Source of the DNA: Adhaeribacter terrigena
GTDB lineage: Bacteria > Bacteroidota > Bacteroidia > Cytophagales > Hymenobacteraceae
Reading direction: 5' to 3'
NCBI RefSeq assembly: GCF_016623615.1
Contig: NZ_JAEHFX010000006.1
Span: 1 to 64,000 of the forward strand
DNA: 64,000 bases
Shown here one piece after another: positions 50,510 through 57,366 of the stretch. The stretch's first letter is position 1. Every line of letters begins with the position of its first letter. The position numbers and the translations under genes are program-made. Below the pieces are notes generated by a model. The model had not been told where the DNA came from, ran no database searches, and worked only from the letters and a program-made list of their open reading frames with translations.

Positions 50510-51412
50510 TCAAAACATAAAAGTAAGGTGCGTTAACAAGCGGTTACCGGTTTTTACGTAGCCTTCGGAAACGTTTTGTGAAACCGGTTTCTGTAATGTT
50601 GCACCCGCCGATAAATTCTTAAAGTAAAACTCCGAGCCGGCACTTACAAAGTTTGCGTGGCCGCCGCTTTCCAGTAATTCACTGCCGAAATGCTGATCTT
50701 TGGCGGTAATTTCCGTGCTGAAGCCGGCGTTGGGCATAATGGCCATTTCCTTTACTTTCAGCACCGAAAACAATACCGTTCCGGCGCCGAATTTATTTCC
50801 GAACATGAATTCGTTTTTGTTAACCGTATTGTATTTATAGGTTACGTTCGTGTTCAACCCAATTTTATCGTAGCGGACGGTATACATGGCGTTGGCTACC
50901 AGATCGAAGCTGCCGGAACCCAGCTGCATGTTCGGGTTCATTTCCGAACCTTCAATTTTGCTGTCGAATTCGCCGGTGGGCAGTTTTACGCCGCCGCCTA
51001 CAAATAAATTATGTTTTACTTTCTGGTATAAACTGTCGGTGTTGTTCAGCAAATTGTAATTTACCAGTACCAGCGCATCGCCTAAACCCTGCACCTGGGT
51101 GGTGCCGCTTTCGGTTTTCTGCTGGTTGAAATTGTACGGCAGCAAAGCTAAAACCTGCACTTTCTTTAGTGGGTAAAACCGGCCCCAGATTTCGGTGCTT
51201 TGGAAGCTTTCCTTCGATTGCGAACCGTGCTTTGGGGCAGTTTCGTCGGATTTCTGCTGGTAGCGGAGGCCGACAAAGTTTTTATTCTGTTGCGGCAAAA
51301 TCCCGAACTGGTAACTTCCCACGCCGCAACCGCAGGCGTCGCAGCCCTGCGCATTTTGCGCACTGGTAAACAGCAGACCGCAAAAGCCCGCCATAATTAT
51401 TTTCTTCAACAT
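50510..51412 (-). CDS. Outer-membrane transporter-like protein with CDACGCG motif
   Basis: A 300-residue exported protein: signal peptide of ~22 residues, then CDACGCGVG (about residues 24-32) and a predicted beta-barrel body (VLALLPYNFNQQ, LFVGGGVKLPTGEFDSK, LSAGATLQKPVSQN) ending LTHLTFMF, as in outer-membrane transporter proteins. The cysteine cluster at the mature N-terminus looks like a metal-binding site. It is the last of three same-strand envelope genes, and the first of them carries another cysteine motif, so a copper or other metal link is likely but not shown. Confidence 0.7.
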   Translation of the reverse strand: MLKKIIMAGFCGLLFTSAQNAQGCDACGCGVGSYQFGILPQQNKNFVGLRYQQKSDETAPKHGSQSKESFQSTEIWGRFYPLKKVQVLALLPYNFNQQKTESGTTQVQGLGDALVLVNYNLLNNTDSLYQKVKHNLFVGGGVKLPTGEFDSKIEGSEMNPNMQLGSGSFDLVANAMYTVRYDKIGLNTNVTYKYNTVNKNEFMFGNKFGAGTVLFSVLKVKEMAIMPNAGFSTEITAKDQHFGSELLESGGHANFVSAGSEFYFKNLSAGATLQKPVSQNVSEGYVKTGNRLLTHLTFMF

Positions 51413-51444
51413 GAGCCTTGAAATTTAAATGTTCTGTGCCCGAA

Positions 51445-51474
51445 AAAACGGTAGCGCTTTCAGGCTAAAAAGTA
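51445..51474 (+). repeat. TA16 repeat copy 26
   Basis: Core AAAACGGTAGCGCTTT and tail CAGGCTAAAAAGTA, a near-consensus copy 32 bp upstream of the transporter-like gene start. Confidence 0.8.
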
Positions 51475-51504
51475 GAATGCATTTTCTCCGAAGATGCCAG
51501 AGCA

Positions 51505-51930
51505 TTAAGGCATGGCGTGGAAGCTTACTTTTTTGGAAATGGTATTGCCATCGTGATCCAGTACGCCAATAATTTCCAGTTCCAGGTCTACGTGCGTGGT
51601 GTAATTATCGACCGTCCAGGGCTGGTTAACGGCAATTTCGGTTTTATGCTCATGAATTTCTTTTTTGAACACTTCGGCATTATCGGCTTTTTTCCGGACG
51701 ATAATGGTATAACCGTGCAGCGTGTTAGGCGCCACAATGGTGCCCGTAATATTTACGGTCTGGTTGGCTTTCACTTCCTGGCCGGCAGCTGGCGAAGTGA
51801 TGGTTACGGCGGCAACAACGGGCTGGGGCTCTACAGTTGTATCGTCGTCGTCGTTGTCGCAGGCGGTAAATGTAAAAGCGAACAATAATAAAAAAGCAGA
51901 AAAAGCGGATTTCAGTTGAAAATTTTTCAT
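51505..51930 (-). CDS. Acidic lipoprotein with DUF4625-like beta domain
   Basis: A 141-residue lipoprotein from ATG 51930 (lipobox TFTAC followed by DNDDDD). The mature part VTITSPAAGQEVKANQTVNITGTI is an immunoglobulin-like beta domain; the later HEHKTEIAVNQ and HVDLELEI hold several histidines that could bind a metal. An in-frame ATG 36 bp upstream would put 12 residues before the signal peptide and is rejected. It sits between two other probable metal-linked envelope genes. Confidence 0.65.
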   Translation of the reverse strand: MKNFQLKSAFSAFLLLFAFTFTACDNDDDDTTVEPQPVVAAVTITSPAAGQEVKANQTVNITGTIVAPNTLHGYTIIVRKKADNAEVFKKEIHEHKTEIAVNQPWTVDNYTTHVDLELEIIGVLDHDGNTISKKVSFHAMP

Positions 51931-52016
51931 CTCGATTAAGGTTAGTTTTGGTTTAAAATAAGGCATAAATGTAGCAGAAGTCGCTTTTCTTCAAAGCGAA
52001 AAATCTCTGCTTGCAG

Positions 52017-52053
52017 GGCCTTCTTTCCGCAAAAAAATTGCGGAAAGAAGGCC
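52017..52053. repeat. Perfect 16-bp hairpin
   Basis: GGCCTTCTTTCCGCAA and TTGCGGAAAGAAGGCC around a 5-nt A loop, 15 bp after the stop of the small cysteine protein gene. There is no T tract, so it may stabilise the mRNA end rather than terminate. Confidence 0.7.
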
Positions 52054-52068
52054 TGAAAAACGATTAAA

Positions 52069-52443
52069 CTAAACCAAAAAACAGGGCGGATGAAAAATCC
52101 CGAAAGCCGGTGCTGTTACTTTCGGATTGGAGAAATAACGAAAAGCCGGTTTGATAACGGTAGGGAATTGTGGTGAAAAAGTAAAGGCCGGCTGAAAAAA
52201 CTGCACCACTTCCACCATTTTTTCTACCGGCGTAGGGTGATTTTTTTCATGGGCATCGGCGGCTTTCAGTTCTTTGCTGAGCTGGCATTTGCCCTCGCAT
52301 TTCAGCCTAGGCTTGCTTTTGTTTACGCAAAGAAACTCCGCAATGTAATTCTTGTTCACCTGATATTCGGCCACCAGCATGAGTTTGCTCAGCGGCTGCA
52401 GCAGAATAACAAGACTTAACAATATTACGGGTAAAGCTTTCAC
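52069..52443 (-). CDS. Small exported protein with CxxxKPxxxCxGKC motif
   Basis: A 124-residue protein: a signal-like hydrophobic start (about 1-25), then YIAEFLCVNKSKPRLKCEGKC and QLSKELK (parts of a motif at about residues 33-60), then a proline- and phenylalanine-rich tail. I recall proteins with this cysteine motif near copper and heavy-metal genes in Bacteroidota. It likely handles a metal in the periplasm. It starts the group of three same-strand envelope genes ending at 50510. Confidence 0.65.
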   Translation of the reverse strand: MKALPVILLSLVILLQPLSKLMLVAEYQVNKNYIAEFLCVNKSKPRLKCEGKCQLSKELKAADAHEKNHPTPVEKMVEVVQFFQPAFTFSPQFPTVIKPAFRYFSNPKVTAPAFGIFHPPCFLV

Positions 52444-52577
52444 TTCGCATTATTTTATATACAAAGGTAATTACGGAAACAAGAAAAAAAAGGCCTGCTG
52501 GTCTTTATTATCAGGAAGTTGATATCAATCAGATAAGAGAATGCAGTCGGTCAGTTTTTGTGGATGTTGCTTGTAGA

Positions 52578-52620
52578 AAATTCAGGTAGCGTAGGGTTTA
52601 AACCTTCGCTACCTGAATTT
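52578..52620. repeat. Long hairpin GGTAGCG...CGCTACC
   Basis: AAATTCAGGTAGCG and CGCTACCTGAATTT are perfect 14-bp arms, extended by near-matching AGGGTTT and AAACCTT. No T tract follows. It lies 117 bp beyond the aminotransferase stop, in a 293-bp gap otherwise without features. Confidence 0.7.
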
Positions 52621-52736
52621 GAAAAGGTAAAATTGGTTTATACTTTATAGAAAAGTTACAACCGCAAATAAACAAAGACATTCGTTACCGATCTGGAAAA
52701 CCCAACAGTACCCGAAAGAAATCAGAAGTACGGAAG

Positions 52737-54089
52737 TTAATTACAAGCCGCGTCGGCAATTTTCAGAGCTTCGGAAATAATCTCCAGCCCTTCATCAATT
52801 TGCGCTTCGGTAATGGTAAGCGGCGGGCAAATGAACACATAATTCCAACGGACCATGGTATACATTCCCAGTTCGAAAAGCCGGGCATGCAGCTGACTCA
52901 TGATCTTCATTTCGGTAGCGTTCGCATTCCAGGGCGCCATGGGTACTTTGGTCTGCCGGTTTTTTACCAGTTCCAGGCAGCCCAGTAAACCGGTATTCCG
53001 GAAATCGCCTATGCTCGGGTGTTTCTGCATGAGTGCGGCTACCCTTTCTTCCATGTATTTACCCAGCTCCGCAGCTCTTTCTACCAGGTTTTCCTTTTCG
53101 TAAACTTCCATCACGGCCACGCCGGCCGCGCAGGAAACCGGATGTGCCGAATACGTTAAGCCCAGCGGCAGCGGTTTTTCGTCGAAGGTTCTGGCAATTT
53201 CTTCAGAAACCATCATGCCGCCCAGCGGCAGGTAGCCGGCGGTAGCCCCTTTGGCAAAACAAAGCAAATCGGGTTCTACGTCGTGGTTTTGTACGCCGAA
53301 CCATTTACCTGTCCTGCCAAAGCCACTCATAACTTCGTCGGCAATAAATAAGATGCCGTGTTTTTCGCAGATTTGTTTTACTTTTTTCAGGTAACCCGGC
53401 GGGTATTTTATGCAACCCGAAGTACCAGATTCACCTTCCATGATCATAGCGGCAATATTGTCCGGACCTTCGTAGCCCACTACCCTTTCCAGATGCTCAA
53501 TTGCCCGGTCGCGGCATTGTTCCGGCGTTTCGGAATGCCACGGACAGCGGTAGAAATGAGGATTTTCTACGTGCACTACGTTCGGCATCAGGTGCGCATC
53601 TACCTGCAATTTGCGGGGGTCGCCGCCGGCAGCCATAGCGCCGTGGGTAGCGCCGTGGTAGCTTTGGTAAAGCGCCACAATTTTATGGCGGCCGGTGTGC
53701 AAACGTGCCAGCTTTATGGCATTCTCAATTGCATCAGCGCCGCCTAAAGTAAATAAGGTTTTGGTCAGGTTGCCAGGAGCTACTTCGGCTAGTTTTTTCG
53801 CCAGCTCGCCGCGTGCTTTGGTAACCATTCCCGGATAGACGTAACTTACTTCCTGCATCTGCTTGTAAACCGCTTCGGCAATGGCCGGGTGGCCGTGACC
53901 GATATTCATGTTTACCAGTTGCGAAGAAAAATCGAGGTAGCGTTTGCCGTTCATATCCCAGATGTACACGCCTTCGGCCTTGTTGATCACGAGCGGTTTT
54001 AAACCGGCCTGCTTTTGCCAGGAAAAAAGCGTGTGCTGCAGGTTATTTTCTACAATTTCTTCGCGTTCGGAAGTGAGAACTTGCTCCAT
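52737..54089 (-). CDS. Class III aminotransferase, probable beta-alanine transaminase
   Basis: A 450-residue PLP enzyme of the omega-transaminase class: LFTLGGADAIENAIKLARL, YQSYHGATHGAM, IFIADEVMSGFGRTGKWFG and LLCFAKGATAGYLPLGG, with the PLP-binding Lys in the last. The class converts beta-alanine, GABA or similar amines with pyruvate or 2-oxoglutarate. Next to malonate-semialdehyde dehydrogenase and the pyrimidine-catabolism genes, the best reading is beta-alanine to malonate semialdehyde. Substrate choice is inference from context. Confidence 0.9.
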   Translation of the reverse strand: MEQVLTSEREEIVENNLQHTLFSWQKQAGLKPLVINKAEGVYIWDMNGKRYLDFSSQLVNMNIGHGHPAIAEAVYKQMQEVSYVYPGMVTKARGELAKKLAEVAPGNLTKTLFTLGGADAIENAIKLARLHTGRHKIVALYQSYHGATHGAMAAGGDPRKLQVDAHLMPNVVHVENPHFYRCPWHSETPEQCRDRAIEHLERVVGYEGPDNIAAMIMEGESGTSGCIKYPPGYLKKVKQICEKHGILFIADEVMSGFGRTGKWFGVQNHDVEPDLLCFAKGATAGYLPLGGMMVSEEIARTFDEKPLPLGLTYSAHPVSCAAGVAVMEVYEKENLVERAAELGKYMEERVAALMQKHPSIGDFRNTGLLGCLELVKNRQTKVPMAPWNANATEMKIMSQLHARLFELGMYTMVRWNYVFICPPLTITEAQIDEGLEIISEALKIADAACN

Positions 54090-54099
54090 TGTTTTGATG

Positions 54100-54126
54100 C
54101 TTGAATGATGGAATGATTCAATTTTT
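54100..54126. repeat. Single GAATGA-type arm
   Basis: CTTGAATGATGGAATGATTC followed by AATTTTT, upstream of the aminotransferase start. It matches one arm of the island at 42856-43039, with no second arm here. Confidence 0.45.
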
Positions 54127-54142
54127 AAATAAACGGATTTCG

Positions 54143-54171
54143 ACTTTTTGGGCGGAAAAGCCTACCGTTTT
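54143..54171 (-). repeat. TA16 repeat copy 27
   Basis: ACTTTTTGGGCGG and AAAAGCCTACCGTTTT, 54 bp upstream of the aminotransferase start. Confidence 0.75.
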
Positions 54172-54229
54172 GTAATTGAGAAAAGCCTGAATTTTGCCTG
54201 AAAAGGAATCTGAATTCAGAAATAAATTT

Positions 54230-54574
54230 TTAAAGTTTCGCCAACCGGATAAACTCCATCCCTTTTCTGGTCCTCACTGCCTTTCCCTCTTTTTCGATTT
54301 TCCATTTGTTCCGGTAAGGAAAGGTTGCGGTCTGATCCTGAAGCATGATCTTGTTGTCTTTTAATTCCCAGGTTCCGCGGGCATCGATCTTTTTATTCGG
54401 ATCAGAATAATCCTGGTAGGAAAACGTTTTATCGGCGTTTATTTTCAATTCAAATTTTACAGGATGGTTTTTAGAAATGCCGTATGTGCCGATGAAATCT
54501 GGTTTTGGCTCATCTTTAAAACCGAAGGACGAGAATAAAAATACTGACAGAATAATTGCTAATTGGACTTTCAT
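54230..54574 (-). CDS. Small exported lipocalin-like protein
   Basis: A 114-residue protein with a signal peptide (about 1-19, ending SFG) and a small beta-barrel pattern: DFIGTYGISKN, FELKINADKTFSYQD, ARGTWELKDNKIMLQD. That spacing (threshold G-T-Y/W start, later G-T-W-E) is like single-domain lipocalin-type proteins. Function is unknown. It lies between two other minus-strand genes in the same direction. Confidence 0.7.
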   Translation of the reverse strand: MKVQLAIILSVFLFSSFGFKDEPKPDFIGTYGISKNHPVKFELKINADKTFSYQDYSDPNKKIDARGTWELKDNKIMLQDQTATFPYRNKWKIEKEGKAVRTRKGMEFIRLAKL

Positions 54575-54595
54575 AGTTTTAGGTTTAAAGGTTTT

Positions 54596-54626
54596 ACTTT
54601 TTGAGGCGAAAAGGATAGCGTTTTTT
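54596..54626 (-). repeat. TA16 repeat copy 28
   Basis: ACTTTTTGAGGCG and AAAAGGATAGCGTTTTTT, 22 bp upstream of the lipocalin-like gene start. TACTTTTTG here also resembles a -7 box. Confidence 0.75.
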
Positions 54627-54641
54627 AGAAAAATTATTTTA

Positions 54642-55001
54642 TCAACTTTGAGAAAACCTATTTTTCCAAAATATTCCTAAAAGAAAAATTAGATAAAAAA
54701 GGCTTGAAAAAAATATCACTGGTAATTTTATTTTGTTTCCCAAAGGAATGCTTAACAAAAGCAATATGCTAAACATTAACATCCCCTTAAATAAAGATTT
54801 ATCTTTCTGTTTTCGATAGGAAAATAAATTAATACCAAGTATTAACGCGAAAATGATCATTATCATTGAATCACCCCATCCATCAACAATTTTTCCAAAA
54901 TAATTTCCTGAGAAGATATTTAATGCATCTGAAAAGTATTCCAGAAGAATAAATAACGCAATTAAGCCAGAAATTAAATTCTGAAATAATCCCTTTTTCA
55001 T
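54642..55001 (-). CDS. Small polytopic membrane protein
   Basis: A 119-residue protein of about four membrane segments from ATG 55001; I recognise no family. A longer frame starts at 55031, but its first ten codons come from the TTTGAAGATTTGAAAATG-type repeat (55003-55035), so the inner start is preferred. Its AT-rich coding sequence and low similarity to known families suggest recent arrival or fast change. It lies between MmsA and the lipocalin-like gene. Confidence 0.55.
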   Translation of the reverse strand: MKKGLFQNLISGLIALFILLEYFSDALNIFSGNYFGKIVDGWGDSMIMIIFALILGINLFSYRKQKDKSLFKGMLMFSILLLLSIPLGNKIKLPVIFFSSLFYLIFLLGIFWKNRFSQS

Positions 55002-55002
55002 T

Positions 55003-55035
55003 TTCAAATCTTCAAATTTCCAAATCTCCAAATCG
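55003..55035. repeat. CAAATCTTCAAATTT tandem repeat
   Basis: CAAATC, CAAATTTC and CAAATC units (CAAATCTTCAAATTTCC and CCAAATCTCCAAATC) in tandem, directly after the mmsA stop. They look like one arm of another intergenic repeat type. Confidence 0.45.
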
Positions 55036-55037
55036 AA

Positions 55038-56507
55038 TTAACTCATCCAGTTAATGCCCGCTTCCGGATTCCATTTGGTAGTCGTTTTCTTCATTTGCGT
55101 CCAGAATTCGATGGAGCTTTTGCCGGTAATGTCGCAGGTGCCGAATTTGGATTCGTTCCAGCCGCCGAAAGAAAATGGTTCGCGCGGAACCGGTACGCCC
55201 ACGTTTACGCCGATCATGCCGGCGCTGGCATTTTCCATCACGTAACGCGCCAAACCGCCGCTTTGGGTAAAGACCGAAGCCGCGTTGCCGTATTCCGATT
55301 TATTTTCAATTTGAAGGGCTTCGTCTAAGGTTTTCGCGCGGATAATGGCGAGTACCGGACCGAAAACTTCTTCTTTGGCGATGGCCATATCCGGCGTTAC
55401 AAAATCGATGATGGTCGGGCCAACGTAATAGCCGTTTTCTTTGCCGGAAACCATAGCGTTTCGGCCGTCAACCAGAACTTTGGCCCCAGCTTTTTCTGCT
55501 TCGGAAATATACTTTTCGATCCGCTCTTTGGCTTCTTTGGAAATTACCGAACCTAAGTTCTCGCCGGGAATAATTTTCTTCGCTTCTTCTACAATTTTTT
55601 CGATGATGTTGTCAATTGGGCCCACGCCCAGCATAGCAGAACCAGCCATACACCGCTGCCCCGCACAACCCGACATACTCGCCGCCACGCCGGCCGCGGT
55701 TAAGCCAATATTCGCATCCGGCAGCACAATGATGTGATTCTTCGCTCCGCCCAAAGCCACGCAACGTTTCAGGTTACTGGTAGCTCTTCGGTACACGATT
55801 TTCGCAACGTTGGTAGAACCTACAAACGAAACCGCCGCAATATCCGGATGGTCGCAGATGGCTTCCACGAGTTCCTGTGCGCCGTTTACCACGTTGAAAA
55901 CCCCGGCCGGTAAACCGGCTTCGGTCAGTAATTCAGCAATGCGGTTCGCAGAAATGGGCACTTTTTCGGAAGGCTTCAGGATCATGCAATTTCCTAACGC
56001 AAGGGCGTTCGGGATGGTCCAGTGTGGCACCATGTTCGGAAAATTAAAAGGCGTGATGCTGGCCACTACGCCGATCGGTTTTTTTTCTAACCGGCATTCC
56101 ACGCCCGCACTTACTTCCAGAATTTCTCCAGCTACGAGTTGGGGTAATGAACAGGCAAATTCGGTTAATTCGATCGCCTTTTCAACTTCCGCCCGCGCTT
56201 CGCCCAGAGTTTTGCCGTTTTCGCGGTGTACCAGTTCGGTTAGTTCTTCCAGGTTTTGCTCCAGCAGGGTTTTGTACCGAAAAAAGATCTGCACCCGCTC
56301 TTTTATGGGCATGGCTGACCATTTTGGAAACGCTTGCTGCGCGGCTTTTACGGCTTCATTTAATTCCGTTTCGCCGGAAAGCGGCACTGTAGAAAGCAAA
56401 CTACCGTCTAAAGGACTAATAATTTCCAGCGTTTCCGCAGAAGAATTTATAAAATTTCCGGCCACGTAATTGCGGACTTCCGGGTAGAGCATTTGAGCGG
56501 TTTCCAT
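55038..56507 (-). CDS. mmsA: Malonate-semialdehyde/methylmalonate-semialdehyde dehydrogenase (CoA-acylating)
   Basis: A 489-residue aldehyde dehydrogenase of the CoA-dependent MmsA class: GVVASITPFNFPNMVPHWTIP, SFVGSTNVAKIVYR, GCAGQRCMAGSAML with the catalytic Cys near residue 286, and PREPFSFGGWNESKFG. It oxidises malonate semialdehyde to acetyl-CoA, which would finish beta-alanine breakdown. The frame is open to 56564, but those 19 codons are coded by TA16 copy 30, so METAQMLYPEVRN from ATG 56507 is taken as the start. A second TA16-like sequence lies within the gene, coding for NAMVSGKENG. Confidence 0.94.
   Translation of the reverse strand: METAQMLYPEVRNYVAGNFINSSAETLEIISPLDGSLLSTVPLSGETELNEAVKAAQQAFPKWSAMPIKERVQIFFRYKTLLEQNLEELTELVHRENGKTLGEARAEVEKAIELTEFACSLPQLVAGEILEVSAGVECRLEKKPIGVVASITPFNFPNMVPHWTIPNALALGNCMILKPSEKVPISANRIAELLTEAGLPAGVFNVVNGAQELVEAICDHPDIAAVSFVGSTNVAKIVYRRATSNLKRCVALGGAKNHIIVLPDANIGLTAAGVAASMSGCAGQRCMAGSAMLGVGPIDNIIEKIVEEAKKIIPGENLGSVISKEAKERIEKYISEAEKAGAKVLVDGRNAMVSGKENGYYVGPTIIDFVTPDMAIAKEEVFGPVLAIIRAKTLDEALQIENKSEYGNAASVFTQSGGLARYVMENASAGMIGVNVGVPVPREPFSFGGWNESKFGTCDITGKSSIEFWTQMKKTTTKWNPEAGINWMS
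55434..55462 (-). repeat. TA16-like copy 29 inside mmsA
   Basis: TTTTCTTTGCCGG and AAACCATAGCGTTT, coding on the minus strand for NAMVSGKEN, where relatives usually read NVKVKGYEDG-like sequence. Confidence 0.55.
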
Positions 56508-56513
56508 TTGGGT

Positions 56514-56543
56514 AGTTTTTTGGGTATGGAAGATAGCGTTTTT
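56514..56543 (-). repeat. TA16 repeat copy 30
   Basis: AGTTTTTTGGGTA and TGGAAGATAGCGTTTTT, 6 bp upstream of the preferred mmsA start. Confidence 0.7.
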
Positions 56544-56546
56544 TCG

Positions 56547-56592
56547 AATTTTAAAGCACCGCAAGGCTTGAACCTTGCGCTGCTTTAAAATT
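56547..56592. terminator. Long hairpin between the deaminase and mmsA
   Basis: Arms AATTTTAAAGCACCGCAAGG and CCTTGCGCTGCTTTAAAATT pair with one mismatch around a 6-nt loop, 41 bp after the deaminase stop. Runs of T and A at both ends make it a plausible bidirectional terminator. Confidence 0.7.
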
Positions 56593-56633
56593 TACACTTA
56601 ATTTAAAATTTCATTTAACATAAGCCTTCAACC

Positions 56634-57080
56634 CTACTCCCCAATATCCTCATTCCAGAGTTCCGGTTTGGCTTCAATGAAGTTTTCCATCAGGTTGATG
56701 CATTCTTCGTTTTGCAGATTAACAATTTCAACGCCGTGCTGTTTCATAAATTCTTCGGCCCCAGGGAAAGTTTTATTTTCGCCTACAATCACTTTTTTGA
56801 TGCCGAACTGCACCACTGCGCCGGCGCATAAGTAGCAGGGCATTAAAGTAGAATACAGCGTGGTATCTTTATAATTGCCGATTCTTCCGGCGTTTTGCAG
56901 ACAATCTATTTCGGCATGGGCCATGGGGTCGTTGTGCTGCACACGGCGGTTGTGGCCACGGCCTACAATTTTGCCATCGCGCACAATTACGGAGCCGATC
57001 GGAATGCCGCCTTCGTTTAGTCCTTGCTTGGCTTCCGCAATGGCGGCCTGCATAAATTCATCAGGTTGAGTGTTGTTCAT
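56634..57080 (-). CDS. Cytosine deaminase, yeast FCY1-like
   Basis: A 148-residue zinc deaminase with HAE (His 55, Glu 57) and PCYLC (Cys 82 and 85). Its sequence follows the fungal cytosine deaminase type: GGIPIGSVIVRDGKIVGRGHN, DTTLYSTLMPCYLCAGA, KKVIVGENKTFPGAEEF and the end LWNEDIGE, close to DWFEDIGE of the yeast enzyme as I recall it. It would turn cytosine into uracil and feed the PreAT pathway next door. It could also act on related bases; the guanine deaminase type seems less likely. Confidence 0.85.
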   Translation of the reverse strand: MNNTQPDEFMQAAIAEAKQGLNEGGIPIGSVIVRDGKIVGRGHNRRVQHNDPMAHAEIDCLQNAGRIGNYKDTTLYSTLMPCYLCAGAVVQFGIKKVIVGENKTFPGAEEFMKQHGVEIVNLQNEECINLMENFIEAKPELWNEDIGE

Positions 57081-57082
57081 CG

Positions 57083-57112
57083 TTTAATGCTATGGTTTTT
57101 AAATGCTATTTA
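57083..57112 (+). repeat. TA16 repeat copy 31 (degenerate)
   Basis: TTAATGCTATGGTTTTT and AAATGCTATTTAGT, 3 bp upstream of the deaminase start, adjoining the inverted-repeat island that follows. Confidence 0.5.
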
Positions 57113-57258
57113 GTCTGAACACGATTTTAAGGAGTTTTAAGATGGACAGGATTCCCGTAGAGACTGGGGCCTGACTGGTCCGCACACATTTTAGATTGCG
57201 CAATCAAGATCAAAAAAATCAAGTCAATCTTTATAATCCCAGAAAATCGTGTTCAGAC
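57113..57258. repeat. GTCTGAACACGATTTT inverted-repeat island
   Basis: GTCTGAACACGATTTT (57113-57128) and its exact complement AAAATCGTGTTCAGAC (57243-57258) enclose ~114 bp with AGGATTCCCG and TCAATCTTTATAATCCC words and no ORF. TA16 copies flank it on both sides. It fills the gap between the deaminase and hisS. Confidence 0.7.
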
Positions 57259-57269
57259 CATAAGCTACG

Positions 57270-57299
57270 ACTTTTTAACAGAAAAAGTATACCGTTTTT
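57270..57299 (-). repeat. TA16 repeat copy 32
   Basis: ACTTTTTAACAGA and AAAAGTATACCGTTTTT, 68 bp upstream of hisS. Confidence 0.7.
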
Positions 57300-57366
57300 G
57301 CTAACAATTTGAGATGACAGAATTTAAGCGCAGATTTCGTACCTTCGCCGGCAAATTGTTTTTAAA

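Noticed and set aside
55002-55031. Upstream extension of the small membrane protein
   Set aside because: MEIWKFEDLK is written by an intergenic tandem repeat, and a good ATG follows.
56508-56564. Upstream extension of MmsA by 19 residues
   Set aside because: Those codons are TA16 repeat sequence; the conserved family start is at ATG 56507.
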